In this document: positions 51,751 through 63,834 of the stretch, piece after piece
Position numbering within the stretch: the stretch's first letter is position 1
How the letters are laid out: the number at the start of each line of letters is the position of its first letter
From: Acanthornis magna
Taxonomy: Eukaryota > Chordata > Aves > Passeriformes > Acanthizidae
Direction: 5' to 3'
Assembly: GCA_036785705.1 (NCBI GenBank)
Contig: JAWUZG010000056.1
Span: 14,144,001 to 14,208,000, forward strand
Length of the DNA: 64,000 nucleotides
The notes under the pieces: model-generated
What the model saw: only the letters and a program-made list of their open reading frames with translations
What the model was told of the DNA's origin: nothing
Databases searched by the model: none
Position numbers and translations under genes: made by a program

Positions 51751-52639
51751 TTACTAACTACTTTGGCAGCTCCTTGACTGAATCAGGAAGTTCAGAGGTA
51801 GACTGAAAGGAAGAGGGAAAAAAAAAAGGAAAAAAAAAAGCAGAAAAAATCCCAACCCACACACCAGAAAACTGAAACTCAGATAACTTGATTTTTTCCT
51901 GAGACTTTAAAACTTTCTTGATATGAGCTTGATTTGTTTTGTCAGTAAAGGGTTAAAGTTCTCACTTTCAAACAAGTAGGTGGATGTTCTATTAAAGGCA
52001 ATGACAGTTTTGTTATTAACACCAATGAAAACAGGATCCAGCTCTTCATCACCCATCTACCTCCCAATAAACCCACATATCCTGAGAGAATACAGGTTCC
52101 TTTTGACTGCTACATGTTTTGCTACAGTGTCCTTGGACCCCATCCGCGTCCTCTACCTGAATTAAAATGAACCCTCCTTTCTTTATCCTCCCCCTGACTT
52201 CATTCCCACTGACCCTCTATTCGGCTGATCTCATTTAAGACTGAGTGTATTTTATTTCTTTTACGACTTTGTCTTCTGTAAGAAACTCCCAGTCCTTCCA
52301 ACCTCATGCCACGTGTGACATTCTGTCCCCATCAAATATCAGATCATCCCTTCAAAATAAGAACTGGCACCAGGTCAAAGTCCTGAAGATGAAAGGAAGG
52401 GTTAAGTTTACTTTCAATATTGGAGGAGGGTTCGGAAATAAATGTTGAGGTTAAAAAGTCCAGATGGTAATTCAACTGTATCCCTGCTATAAACATGATT
52501 TGATTTATGGGAACCACTAATGGTATCTCAGTTTAGATCTGGATGGCTTTGCTTTCTCTCATCTGTAGCTTGAAATTCATCGGATTTTTTTTCACTCCCA
52601 CCATGAATCTTTCACTACAAAGAGATACTCCTATCAAGA
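51751..52639. other. Non-coding DNA
   Basis: A/G-rich tract at 51818-51848; no gene or further repeat recognised. Confidence 0.5.
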
Positions 52640-53180
52640 ATTTGGGAGTTCTTTAAAACCCAGCAATTGATAAATGTTAACAATCCTAATCCATGCAAAT
52701 TACCGTCTGAAACCTTTATTTATAACACCGAGCGGATGTGCTTATTCAAAGCAGTCTAAAAGAGCGTTGACAAGTTCAGTCCAACAGAACTGTATCTCCT
52801 ATTGCTGTTTTCTCTCTCCTGTCCTTCGGGGATCAAACTGAATCAGTTCTCACTTTTTTCTGACGTTGCGATTATTAGGTTTCTCAGTTTTGTCAGAAAA
52901 ATCCATCAGAAATGTTTATCTCATGGGGCAAATAGCAATGGAACAGCATGTTTATCACTTCGAGGGCCATAATCTACAGGCAGCAATGGCCCCAATCTGG
53001 TTTGTTTTAAAACACAGAGGCTGAAAAAGAAAAATGCCCATGTCTGAAATGTGTGATGGAGATGTGCAGAACTGCATTAGCCCTGACACCCATTTCTTTA
53101 TGTCTCTATATTTCGGCTGTCAGTCATTACATATATGTTGCCTGAAGTCCTTACAGTTTACTACTTCCAGCCTTGAAAAA
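52640..53180. promoter_or_regulatory. Candidate enhancer with octamer and homeodomain-type sites
   Basis: TAATCC (52687-52692, OTX/bicoid-like) abuts ATGCAAAT (52693-52700, the POU octamer), with AATTGATAAATGTTAACAAT just upstream and TTTATTTATAAC downstream. CGTTGCGATTATTAGG and AGGGCCATAATCTACAGGC follow. The stretch is repeat-free and could be a neural-type developmental enhancer; this is inference. Confidence 0.32.
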
Positions 53181-53840
53181 GCAAAAACAGTTGGCCTCAA
53201 CAGTTAACACCTAAGAAAGGTAGCTTTTCATGGGGGACTTTGCAGAAATCTGTGCTCCCAAAGGAGTTATTCTAAATTGCAGGCTCCTGGGGGAGGTAAA
53301 AGTCCAGCTTAGGGAATAGAGAGGAGTGCTTTGAAAACAGTCCCCACGGATGGTCTCTGTACGACCACATTCGTGTTATGTCTGGGTACCCAGCCTGTGT
53401 TTAAGACACCTAAACTATAGATAAATGTCCATTTTTAAGGCTATCCAAACAAGCAGAATAATAAGTAGATCAATGTTTACAAGATACATTTTTTTCCTTT
53501 ACGCATGCCATGGAGAAATAACACAGAGCACAGCACACAGTGAAAAATGGAGAGTGTCTTAGGAATACCCCGGCCTCATTTGTTGGGTCAGTGCATAATG
53601 AAAGAGTAACCAGGTATTCAGGATCGGAGTTTTACAAGGATTTATAGATGCATTGATTGGCTTTGAATTGCTTGTGTCTCCAAAGACCTGCAGTGCTCTT
53701 CCACCAAACCATCAGCGTTCCTCCCAAACTCCTCAGGCTGAGGGAATGTGGGAGGGAAAGAGAGCAAATAAACCACACGGGACAGGCGGAAACTAATTGC
53801 CTCTTGTGACGTTCAGTGACACTGAAGTGATGTGGTCACC
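53181..53840. other. Unique non-coding DNA
   Basis: No gene or repeat seen; the part near 53560-53660 resembles the enhancer-like stretches elsewhere. Confidence 0.45.
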
Positions 53841-53992
53841 ACAGGCAGGGAGGGAAAGGGAAAGGGAAAGGGAAAGGGAAAGGGAAAGGGAAAGGGAAAG
53901 GGAAAGGGAAAGGGAAAGGGAAAGGGAAAGGGAAAGGAGCTAAGTGATCTCTAAGATCCCTTCTAACCCAAGACATTCTATGACTCTGTGAA
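53841..53992 (+). mobile_element. CR1 3' end interrupted by a GGGAAA array
   Basis: ACAGGCAGGGAGG on the left corresponds to the CR1 word CCCATGGCAGGGGG, and CTAAGTGATCTCTAAGATCC then CTTCTAACCCAAGACATTCT and ATGACTCTGTG on the right is the CR1 terminus. The hexamer array sits where GTTGGAACTAG would be, so it probably grew from the G/A-rich part of the element. Confidence 0.85.
53852..53935. repeat. (GGGAAA)14 perfect hexamer microsatellite
   Basis: Fourteen exact GGGAAA units with no interruption. The purine strand gives fourteen G3 tracts with A3 loops (a G-quadruplex motif) and a homopurine-homopyrimidine mirror tract (triplex-prone). The minus-strand Phe-Pro repeat is only its translation. 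Confidence 0.99.
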
Positions 53993-54164
53993 AATGACTG
54001 TAAGAGATCAGGGACAGACATGGGCATTTCAGCCAAGTTATTCTTATAGAAACTTCTCCTTAACAGATTGGAAGGAAACCAATACGTAAACTGGAGTTTT
54101 CAGGCAATCCAAGCCTGGTGATTTTCAAGACTTGTAGTCAAATTTACGTGGTGGTTCTCTGTAG
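53993..54164. other. Unique non-coding DNA
   Basis: Short spacer between the CR1 and MIR copies; nothing recognised. Confidence 0.45.
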
Positions 54165-54245
54165 AAGTCAGCTCTTATCTCCAGCTGTGATACTGATTTG
54201 CTGTGTGGTATTGAGTAAATCATCCTGTTTCATTACAGAGTTGGT
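54165..54245 (+). mobile_element. MIR-type SINE core remnant
   Basis: AGTCAGCTCTTATCTCCAGC, TGATACTGATTTGCTGTGTG and TATTGAGTAAATCATCCTGT follow the MIR core (CTCTGCCACTGACTTGCTGTGTGACCTTGGGCAAGTCACT). Confidence 0.65.
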
Positions 54246-54604
54246 CTGCACACAACCTCCTGCCAAAATAATAAAAGGTGAGAAGTCAAAATCAATTTCA
54301 TTAAGCTGGAACAAGTCAATATTTGGATGCTCTGTACTGGGAATGGGAGTGGTTCAAAGTCAGCACCTGAAGTGTAGTTTTAAATGGACAAAATAAAAGT
54401 AATCAAAATAGGAAAACTGATTTTGGGAAGTTAAATCAATGTGTGTGCCTGTTACAATTTACACACCTGGCTAAAATACTATAAGATATATGCTTACAAT
54501 CACTAAGTATTGCTATTATTACATAAATGTTGCAAAAAACCACTGACTTTCCACTGAAGGTAAGTGCTGAGATGTCTGGTCTAAGATTAAGTAACACAAA
54601 GGCC
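54246..54604. other. Unique non-coding DNA
   Basis: AT-rich; an AAG|GTAAGT donor-like word lies at 54558/54559 without a matching acceptor nearby. Confidence 0.4.
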
Positions 54605-54860
54605 TTGTCTGCACTCAAAATAATCCTGATTTCATTAATGTGATGCACAGCTCCATGTAGCTCTGTGTAGCATTCTTGTTTTAGTGTAGCTGAAAACTGT
54701 TCTTCATTGACTTATTCTGAACTGGAATGAGCCTGCTTTAACATGCCTTAGGACATCCATTGTGCTTTTGTACTGGTAGATCTAAACTGGTATCAAATTA
54801 ACACTTTCATTTGAATCAGTGCAACTCAGTGTGCGATCACCAACAGAACCAATTCAGTGA
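54605..54860. mobile_element. Possible ancient DNA-transposon remnant (hAT-like)
   Basis: AAGGCCTTGTCTGCACTC at the left resembles the terminus AAGGCCTTGTCTACACT of an old non-autonomous element common in reptiles and birds, and TCTAAACTGGTATCAAATTA matches an internal word of the same repeat. The right inverted terminus is not readable. Assignment to hAT is from memory and uncertain. Confidence 0.4.
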
Positions 54861-56451
54861 GCGTTGTCTTTAAATGAGCATTTCAAATCTCTTTGGTTGC
54901 GATCTGAAGTGTCTACAGGAGCCATCAGGATCAGCTCTTTCCATACTTATCAGCTATATTTTCCATGATACGTGCAGAGTATTTGCAGAAATAAATGGGG
55001 AGATGCTTTTCCCATATGTGCATGAACTCTGAACTCCAAGAGTTCAAGTGGGTTCAGTTGTTCTCCTCAAACTGTCATTCTAGTCCTAATTAGTACATGG
55101 TGCCGTGAGCAATTTAAATGGAATATATTAATAGAGGAGAATTCAGAGGAGGAAAAAAGAAGCCCTCCCCCATACCCCTGCCTGCAAAAAACTCTTAAAT
55201 AAACAGGGGATTTCTTAAGGGTGCCTCACACCCTTCCCACCTCCCCCTTTCCCTTAACAATAAAGATTGAGGGTGGGAGACGGAGAAGGTCCGGATGCTG
55301 TCTGCCAGGGAGGGTTTCCCACAGGAGGAGATAGCTGTAGACTCCCACTGCTTCCAAGGAGTCGTGGGGGATGGGGAGATGCTGAAACTGAGCCATGATG
55401 GTTCAGGGAAGTGCTGTTTTATTTAAACCCTCAAATGGCTTGACATGCCCCTGGTACTTTCACTGCCTAATTATAAATGAAAGGAAAACGGCAAGAGAAT
55501 CCCCTCCTGTTGACCATCTCCCACTTAACAAGGCAGCGCATGTCGCAGTCTCTACCTTTTTAGCTCTGTCCTTGCTTTTATCCTTCTGCAATTTAATCCT
55601 AACTCAATTATATTATTACAGCGTGTCACTTTGAGTCACTTTCCCCCTTATTGGCATATGGCTCTTTTCAGTTTCACTGCTAATTCTTTTCCAGTGGACT
55701 TGTTTAAAACGTACTCATTTTCTGCTTAGACTCTGTGTTATTCACGCATCACATTTCTGCAATGCCTGGCTAACTTCCTCGGGAGGAGAACGGGAGCCGG
55801 GGATCTTCGCTGTCTGCATATATTTCCTGGAGTTTCCATCCCGAATTGTCAAAACACAAACTAGATGGCAGGAAAGGTGAGCAGCATGCCCCGTCTGTCA
55901 GAAATGTGGAGAGGAGGCTGCCCTCCGCTGGGTCTATTCCAAAGCCCTGGGCTGAAGTGATGAGGAGAGCTGGTGAATACTGAAAACTGTTTTCTGTCTC
56001 TATTGTTTTTTTCTTTTTTTATTTTCCCCCTCCTTTTAATTTTCAAATGCATTCGCTGACTCTCTGTGCTTCTTTTGACTTTCCTCCTTGTGTCATCCAC
56101 AGCACAGGCTCTTCCTAGCCAGATGATCCTGCAGGTTGTGGTTTCCTGGGGAATATTCCAACTGCCCATCCATTTAAGTTGTCTTCAGATTTGGATATGG
56201 GCTACTTGACTGATAGCTAATTAAAAAATGGATCTAAGAAGTCACTGCTGGAGGTGTTTACATGTAAAGGGGAAAAAAAAGAAGGTAATTCTGTGGTGCT
56301 TCACAAGCAGAGAAAGAGGACAGTTTTGAAAATATACACATTTTTCCCCCTCTCAGCTAGTAAGAGGAGATGGTAGCTGCTGAGACAACTACAATGTTAC
56401 CAGGTCCCAAACATCACTCTCCTAAAAGAAAAAAAAAATCCCTTTTAGGTT
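54861..56451. other. Non-coding DNA, no gene seen
   Basis: Purine-rich and pyrimidine-rich stretches at 55139-55260. A 102-codon minus frame (55861-56169) has a basic, low-complexity composition without domain. Confidence 0.5.
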
Positions 56452-56555
56452 TCCATTCAATCCCAGAATGGTTCGATTTGGAAGGGACCTTAAAGATCTT
56501 CTAGTTTGAACCCCCCAGCCAGGGCAGGGACACCTTCCAGTAGACAGGACACTGT
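56452..56555 (-). mobile_element. CR1 retroposon, 3' end
   Basis: AATCCCAGAATGGTTCGATT, TGGAAGGGACCTTAAAGATC, TTCTAGTTTGAACCCCCC and AGGGACACCTTCCAGTAGAC are the reverse complement of the avian CR1 3' end, in order. About 100 bases remain. Confidence 0.93.
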
Positions 56556-58444
56556 TTTCCTTAATGTTGTTTACAAATACTACAATAGAGAGATACTAGA
56601 GAATTTAGCTTCTTTTGGTGTAAAATACCATGTTTCCTTTCCACTTGCATGCACATTCTTATTCAGGGTTGCCTTTTACTGACTGAGTTTGTAGGTGGAA
56701 TAAGCTAACTAAGGGAAAAGCTTGTTGGTAAACATCCAAATAGATGAGCCCAGAGAGGAATTTCCTGTTTGGGAAAAAAAGAGCAAAAAAACCAAACAAG
56801 CACACCAAAAAAAAACCCCCTGAAGAAACAAACAAACAAACAAACAAAATTAATAAAAAATAAAAGTCAGGTCTCCTTTTTCCTAAATCTCATTTACATG
56901 CAGGCAGAGAAGCACAAGCAAACCAGTCAGGATAAAATCCCTTTACTGCAGAGGCAAAGACAAAATTAAAATCAGTTTGTTCAGAGACAGATACTCTCAG
57001 ATAAGAAGAGCAAAACCTTCTGTCTCAAGGTGACCTACAGTTTGCCCAACATCTTTCTTGAGTTTCACAATGTCATTGAGGGAAGGGGCTACATCCCTGA
57101 TTTTCCCACTTCTCTGCATGTAGCTCTGGAATTGAGTGACTTGAATTCAAAAGTCAAGATCTGTTTTCACAGGCAAAATACATATCTCTGTGCTGACTTT
57201 TGCAGTTAGATAACTTGCACTCTTCAATGCTGAGATAAGGACCAGGTAGGCTGTTTACAAATTCAGGTTGTTGTAAGTTGATAGTGGAGTGCCTACTACA
57301 CATGACATGAGAGGAGGTGTAGAAAATGACACATGGGGCTGTGGCACTAACAGCCATACAAGTAAAGCAAGGGTAGCAGTGGGGTTGATTACAGATCTTC
57401 TCTCTGAGTTCAATCAAATGTAATAATTATGGAAATCCTGTGAGTCACTACTTTTCATTTCAAAATGAAATCACGTGAAAAGAGGCTCGCGATTTCTGGT
57501 AACAGGTCCTTAAGCCTCAAACACAAAGATATTGCTCTTTTTATCCTTCCAGTTTTCCTTTCCTTCTGTTAGTGCAGTTTAAAGTTGGTAGCTACATTGC
57601 TGAGCACTGTAATGGCTCTGAGGTTACAGCTAGCAGTTAAGATAACATGGTGTTATTATATCGAAAATCATGTCCACTTCACAGCTGTCCTGAGTGTCCT
57701 CTGTTTTCAGACTTCATCTGGGATAAGAGGCAGCTAATTCTCCATCCTCTTGCAGGCCATTGGGTCAGGTTGGCCCTTACTATCATATCAATTTCCCTAA
57801 ATCCCTCAGTCAACTTGTCTGTCAGGGGTAAAATTTAGTCTATTTATTCTAGCTCCTCCAGCTCAGTTTCGTGCAATATAATTTCCCTCCACAGTAGATT
57901 GTAGTCCGTGCACCATAAAACTTCCTCAGAAGTTACATTCACTGATTAATTGCTAGAGGCACCAGGGGAAAGAAAGAGTCTTGATAGATTTGGGAGGAAA
58001 ATGTAAATACACTTCTTTTTGGAAGAAATGTAAATATAGGACAACTGTTATATTTTGTTTTGGGTTTTTGGAGGTTTTTTTTAAATAGAGGTGAAAATGA
58101 TTAATTGATTTCTTACACCGGAGTATCTGTTGTATTGTCCAACACATTTTGTGAAGAGCCCTCTTTGAATCAGGTAGTTCTTAATGATTGCTGAGCAAAT
58201 AAATAGGAAAAACAACAGCCCTGGAAAGCAATTTATGGAAAGAAAGCATGAAGAGGAGGTGAAACCTAAAAAAAGTTACATCTGAAATGAGTTTTGAAGG
58301 AACATATGCTCTCATGCAGCAGATTTTTCAACCTCATAGGAAATATGGTGCTGAAATGAGAAGAGGTTGATGAAAGGATGGATTTGTTTTCGATGCAATT
58401 TCCTGTACATTTACATGTGAGTATTTCCCCCCTTTCCCCTGTGA
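56556..58444. other. Non-coding DNA, no gene seen
   Basis: Holds a (CAAA)n microsatellite at 56825-56848 and other A-rich tracts at 56775-56870. Frames up to 87 codons lack domains. Confidence 0.5.
56825..56848. repeat. (CAAA)n microsatellite
   Basis: About five to six units of AAAC/CAAA. Confidence 0.95.
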
Positions 58445-58680
58445 AAAAATTTGACTTAATGCTTGTAGAGGTGTGGGAGCCAGGACACCTACATTCCCTT
58501 CCCATTTTGGAAAGGATTCACATTTATCCTGATGACTCTGTTTATCTTCCTGCTCCTCTGATGTTCGTGATAGGTTCAATAATGACCATCTTTGCCTTAG
58601 CAAGCCTGCGGTATGGCTCATCAGATGAGGATATTGTGATAAAATCCCTGAATTAATGCTAAGAGCGGTTATTATTTTGC
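58445..58680 (+). mobile_element. Probable MIR/CORE-SINE, long but diverged
   Basis: GTGTGGGAGCCAGGACACCT, a CTCTGTTTATCTTCCTGCTC block (compare CTCTGTGCCTCAGTTTCCTC), CAATAATGACCATCTTTGCC, ATCAGATGAGGATATTGTGA and AATGCTAAGAGCGGTTATTA follow the order of an amniote MIR-like SINE from body to tail. The overlapping 176-codon minus frame (58334-58864) and 92-codon plus frame are therefore unlikely to be genes. Confidence 0.6.
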
Positions 58681-59821
58681 AAGATGGATAGCCCACAAAA
58701 TGCCACTTTGCTATTTCTAGTGACTGGCACTTGTTTAGCAACACAGAGCACAATTTAGAGGAGGCTTTCCAATTCCTACTGGATGGGATCAATTTGACAG
58801 AAGCATCAGTATCAGGAGATCCTCTGCTAGGAAAAGAACTATCGCTCTCCACTGTCTTTGCCATTTACAGGAAGGATTGGTGCCAGCAATTTGACTTTCA
58901 TCAGCAATAAAACAGAGAAGAAAAAAAAAATTAAAAAAAGAGTCGCAAATGATTCTATAATGTCCTTGAAATTAAATTAAAAATAGCCATCACTGCCAAA
59001 ACTCAGAAAAGGACTCACAGCTTTTTTACAGTGCCTACTACAATGTGGATTTATGATTGCCGGAATACTGCTTACTGTATAACAAGTATAGTATTAAGTG
59101 CCATATTGGACTACCATATGGCTACTAACCTCAGAGGTTGGTAGCAACTATCAGTGTAGAAATTAGTGTGCAGAATGAGCCTGAGGATAAAACCAGTTAT
59201 CACTCAAGCATGCTATATAATTGGCTGTAGCAAGAAACTAAAAAATGTCTCGGAAACCAGATGGATTTGAAATGTTCCATTATTCATAAACACTTTTTTT
59301 TTTTTTTTCTGCAGCAATACTTGTTCCTTTCCCAAATATTCTGTTGTTAAAAAGAACAATTACCATGCAGAAGCAAAAAAGTAAGGAGGATAAAAGTCCT
59401 TGCTGCTGGGAGGGGGTGGCATGTGTCTTGTGTCTGCGTTTTGGCCTGGGCAGTGCCCGGGCTGGGGGCAGCTGCTTGGTGCCAATTTCTGCAGGGACTT
59501 TGCTGTGCGCCTCCCGTGGAGAGCGACACTGGTGAGGGTGGTGTGGACTTGTGTGGCGATGTTATTAACAGCCCTCCACAGCTGTGGAGACTCATCCCTC
59601 ACGCAGTGTTTCCCTCCTTTTTGATCACACAGATGACAACCATTGTAATCTCCCTGGCAGGATCTGCCTCCCCGGAGGACACCGCGTCCCCCCACGCACA
59701 CACGCTCCCTTCCTCTCCCTCCATTTCGTCCTCCCACCTCATGCCTTTTCCCACTCCTTCCCCAGCTGGACCCACAGCTGAAGCAGGAAAAGAAAAGAAA
59801 GAAAATAATAATGAAAAAGAC

Positions 59822-59823
<2 letters not shown>
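58681..59823. other. Non-coding DNA with GC-richer patch
   Basis: 59400-59780 is GC-richer and open in several frames on both strands (up to 212 codons, 59423-60061 plus), with the long frames running through the T(29) tract as poly-Phe or poly-Lys. CpG density is too low for an obvious CpG island. Confidence 0.5.

Positions 59824-59852
<29 letters not shown>
59824..59852. repeat. Homopolymer T(29)
   Basis: Uninterrupted T-run between AAAGACAC and GTGTATGTGG. Confidence 0.98.
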
Positions 59853-62800
59853 GTGTATGTGGACAAGAAAGGGCAATGGTCTTTGCATGTAATATCAAGT
59901 GGGAAGAGAAAACAGAACTTCAAAATGCAGGAAAGGGACACTTTATAATCCACCCAAACTCAGATCACGGCAGGAGAATCTCTATATGGGATGAAGAGCA
60001 ATCCCTCCCTCTCTTGCCCCACAGCCAGACTCTTGCAAATGTCTTTTTCTCACTGGAATAATAAAAGAGACAATCCAACTCTTATTTGTATGAAATAGAG
60101 GACACTTGGGGAACCTCCACTTCCCATTGCCCAGTTAGCTTTCAGCGTTCCTCTGATTTAGTTCTAATAATCCAGCTATGTTTGGAAGGCCAATTCCAGC
60201 TGAAGAAGGAAGCCAACCCAATGTCTCATTTAACAAAGCAGGCTCAGTGTAGTAGAAAAAAACTTTCATGGTTTGGCCTTTCTCTGAGCTGTATATTAAG
60301 ATCAAAGACTGAAAATAAGGATGCTTTTAGTGTTTGATTTATGGCACACATAGGTTTGTGATAAAGAGGAAAATCTTTTTTTTTTTTTTTTTAAGGATAT
60401 GAAATTTATTTCCATTGGATCCTCAATAAAACCTAAAAGTTGGATATTTTCTATGTTTGGGTTTTGGTTGGGTTTTGGGGTTTTTTGTTATTGTTGTATG
60501 GGAAAATACATTCTGGTTCAAGTGAAAACAATTGAGAAAATGAAAATATTTTATTATATTCTCCAATTTAAAAATGGTACAATCAAAATATAAATAAAAT
60601 GTAAGAGAAATATTTAAAAACCAACGACACTTTCAAAGAAGCCACTAACTTCCAAGTATTTCATTCTGAAAAGAGAATATCACAACACTGTTAGACTTAC
60701 TGAAACCAGAACCATTTCCTCTTCCAAAGGCATTCAATTCCAATAAAACTACAATTACCCAAATATCTTTTACCATTTCTTAAGGAAATAAGGAAGGAGA
60801 CCATCCCCATGCAGTGATTTCTGTTTCCTGGTCAATGGACCAACACAGCACTGGTGTAACTGCTGAGTAAGAGAGAGTTATAAAAGATTGACTCAATTTC
60901 CTGCCTTGACTAGGTTGTGATACTGAGTCAATACTGATACATGTTTTGGGCTGGTAACCCATTGAGTGCTTCACATGGAAAAGAATTTCACTGATAAATT
61001 TGTGGATATGTAAAATAGAATATCTGCAAGGGCTGGCCAGACTTGGGAAGGGGGGACACCTGCTCTAGGAGGGTGGTGATTGTAGTGGGACAGCTGAGAT
61101 AGCTGCTGCTTGTGCATACATCCTACCTCCAGGTGTGTACATTGACAAAGAACACTGAACAGATAAAGCTTTTTCATAAAACTAATTTCTGGAGGTGCAT
61201 ACCTCCACCAGAGGCAAAATTATGCTCAGAATCAAAGCATGGATGTCCCCTTTGGCTTCTACCAGTTTTATTCCCTAGTAAATAATTTATTTTCTCTGCT
61301 TACCTAAATAACATTTTTGTACAGCTCACCTGAAATGAACAGAATTGCCTTACATTTTCCACTTGTCCATTGCCAAGGTCCCATTGCCTTTTGTTGCATA
61401 AACTTGGTGGTGATTTAGACTAATTTTTCATTATTAAAATGTTAAGACATTGAGATCAAGATACTGAGACAAAAATTAATTAATGAGAGATTTGGAAGAT
61501 GAATGAATGGATGATAAATACTAAGTTCTATGACCTCTGTGGATTTTCATGGGACTGGGGAAGTTTGCTTGTGTATCAGTGTAGATCTCTTTTCTGCTCA
61601 CTGTCATTAAATGTGTTTAGCCAAATAATGCATCAAAAAAAACAAAGACACAACTTACAGTGTTAGGCCCTGCACAACCAAAGCAATACCTATCCATCTA
61701 TTAAATCTGTAGATAGTGTTTTAGTCTGAAGTTATGGTGTTGCACATACAGGACATTTATTTTATGCATTGCCAGCAATACCGCTGTAGCGTAAAACACT
61801 TATTTTATGGTGTATTGGGTTTGGTGGAAAGTTGTATGAATCTACTAATTCCAGGTCAGCAAGAGAGTTTAAAAGCTTCCGTGATCAGCCTATGTTTGAC
61901 CTGAAATATGCTTTTGTCAAGACGAGCTATCTAGAAAATTTAAAAGAGAAAGAAATGTGTCAAGGAAGCATCAAAAATTTGTGGGCAAAATGGTGGTTTG
62001 GAATGAAACATCTCTAACAGACACAGTTCTCCCACTTTTAGACACCTCACACAATGGTTTTCAAGAATTAAGGTGCCTCTGGCCCTGGTATGGAAGGATC
62101 TTTCAAAGTTACCACAAAGAAAAGTAATAATAAACTATTCCTTTTGGCATTTCTTTTATAATTCACCTCTTTTGATAATTTTGCTTCCTAAAACCACTGT
62201 AGGAGACTATTAGCAGAAATTTCTAGGAGAAGCAGCAGAGCTGAGGGCAGCAGATTCTGGTCAATTCATTGTTTATAGGATATTAACCACCACATCCATA
62301 AAAAAAAGCTGGTATGGTAACTAACAAAACAGAAGAGTAATTTTCCTGTTTGCTTCTGAATGTTGGGAAATTTAATCTAAAATTTAATCTAATTATAAGA
62401 ATGTGATAAAGAAAGAGGAAAATATCAGTACACAGGGATCTTCATCTCTGGATGTGATGTAGAGTGCCAATAACCATATTAAATGCCTGAGCCTGGCGTT
62501 CCAAACCATGAACGTGTTCAGGAGAGAATGAGCCAAGCCAACCTCTGTGGTGCGTGAAGGTGAAGGAGATGCCCAGGAGGTGAGGGCGAACAGATGGGAC
62601 AGAGAGAGCTCAGAGTCTGAGCAATAACTCTGTTGTTTAGATCTACTTCTTTCCTGGCTCTCTTGGAGCTCTTGCTCTCACGGAAGCACCGGCTGGCCTG
62701 TCCCCTGAAATGTCATGGCTGCTGGCAAAGCCTGCCCACTCTTCCGTGGATGTGCAATGGGGGACAAAAGCACACAAAAAGTGCTGGAAAGTGAAGAGCT

Positions 62801-63834
62801 CTCCAAGGCAGTGTGCACAGACCGTGACCTGGCCACCCCTGCGTGGAGCAAGAGAGGAGCTGGGGTCTGTGAGCTTCTTCCTGAGGAATGCATGCTTCAT
62901 GTCCACTCTTCCAAAATACAAATGTGAAGAAATTTAAATTCCATGTCTATGCCTTCATGGAGCCGTGGGTTAGAAGGGTCAGTCAGCCTGAGACTTTGGC
63001 ACTGGGTAAATGCGTCGATATTATTTTTCTTTTCAAGATAAGGTTTGGTGGTGGTTTTTTGGGTTCTTTTTTTCTTGTTAACAGACATCATAGAGCTTTG
63101 GGATAAAATATCTCATTGTTTTGAAAATCATGCATCAAAACCGGGATATTAAAATGTTTGCTATAAGACATCACAGATATAAGTGTCTCAAAATTAGTCT
63201 TGCATTCTTGATCTCAAGGAAAGGACAAATCGAGTCCATTTGCCCTGTGGAGATCAAAGAATTACAGGATTCAAACACAGATCCCAAGGGCACATCTCAA
63301 ACCTGCCTCATGGCATGATGATTTTCAGGTGTCCATGAGTTCTGACAGATATTTGTGCAATCTGCATTTAAAATCTTGATGTCTGATCAAATCCCTTATA
63401 CTGGTCCATATGCACAAACGTTATTCCCTTCTCCTCTCATCCGGGAGTTCACAATCTGTCATGATAGAAGGTTTCTTGTACCTTTGGATGCATGGCCAGA
63501 CTGTCCTTTTAATATAATATTCATCAGCTTATAGACTACTGTGGAAAAAAGGGAAAAAGTGGATTTGTGGCATAAAGGGGAGAAAAAAAAATGAAGGGAA
63601 AAAGAAAGAAAGGAAAAAAAAAAGAAAGAATGGCATTCGGAAAAAAAGGACAACCCTGTCAAAACATGACAGCTGATCCACTGCCTGTTTTATGCTATTC
63701 ATAGAAAATGCCAAATTCTGCAAATAGTAACCACATGTACATCGGCTTCGCAGACTCAATGTTCTGCTGCAAAATGAGACGTTCTGTATTTTAGTGTGTC
63801 ATCAAAGGCAGTGAAAATATCACTCCAGCCTCCT
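59853..63834. other. Non-coding DNA, no gene seen
   Basis: AT-rich; T-run at 60376-60392, G/T-rich GGGTTTTGGTTGGGTTTTGG near 60459-60478, purine-rich tract at 63575-63649. Short frames near 62643-62937 on both strands overlap and have no domain. Confidence 0.5.

Noticed and set aside
53836..54036. Minus-strand protein with Phe-Pro repeats
   Set aside because: It is the translation of the GGGAAA array and the CR1 tail.
58334..58864. 176-codon minus-strand open frame
   Set aside because: It lies over MIR-like SINE sequence and shows no domain.
59423..60061. 212-codon plus-strand open frame
   Set aside because: It runs through a T(29) homopolymer as poly-Phe, has no domain, and overlaps equally long frames on the other strand.
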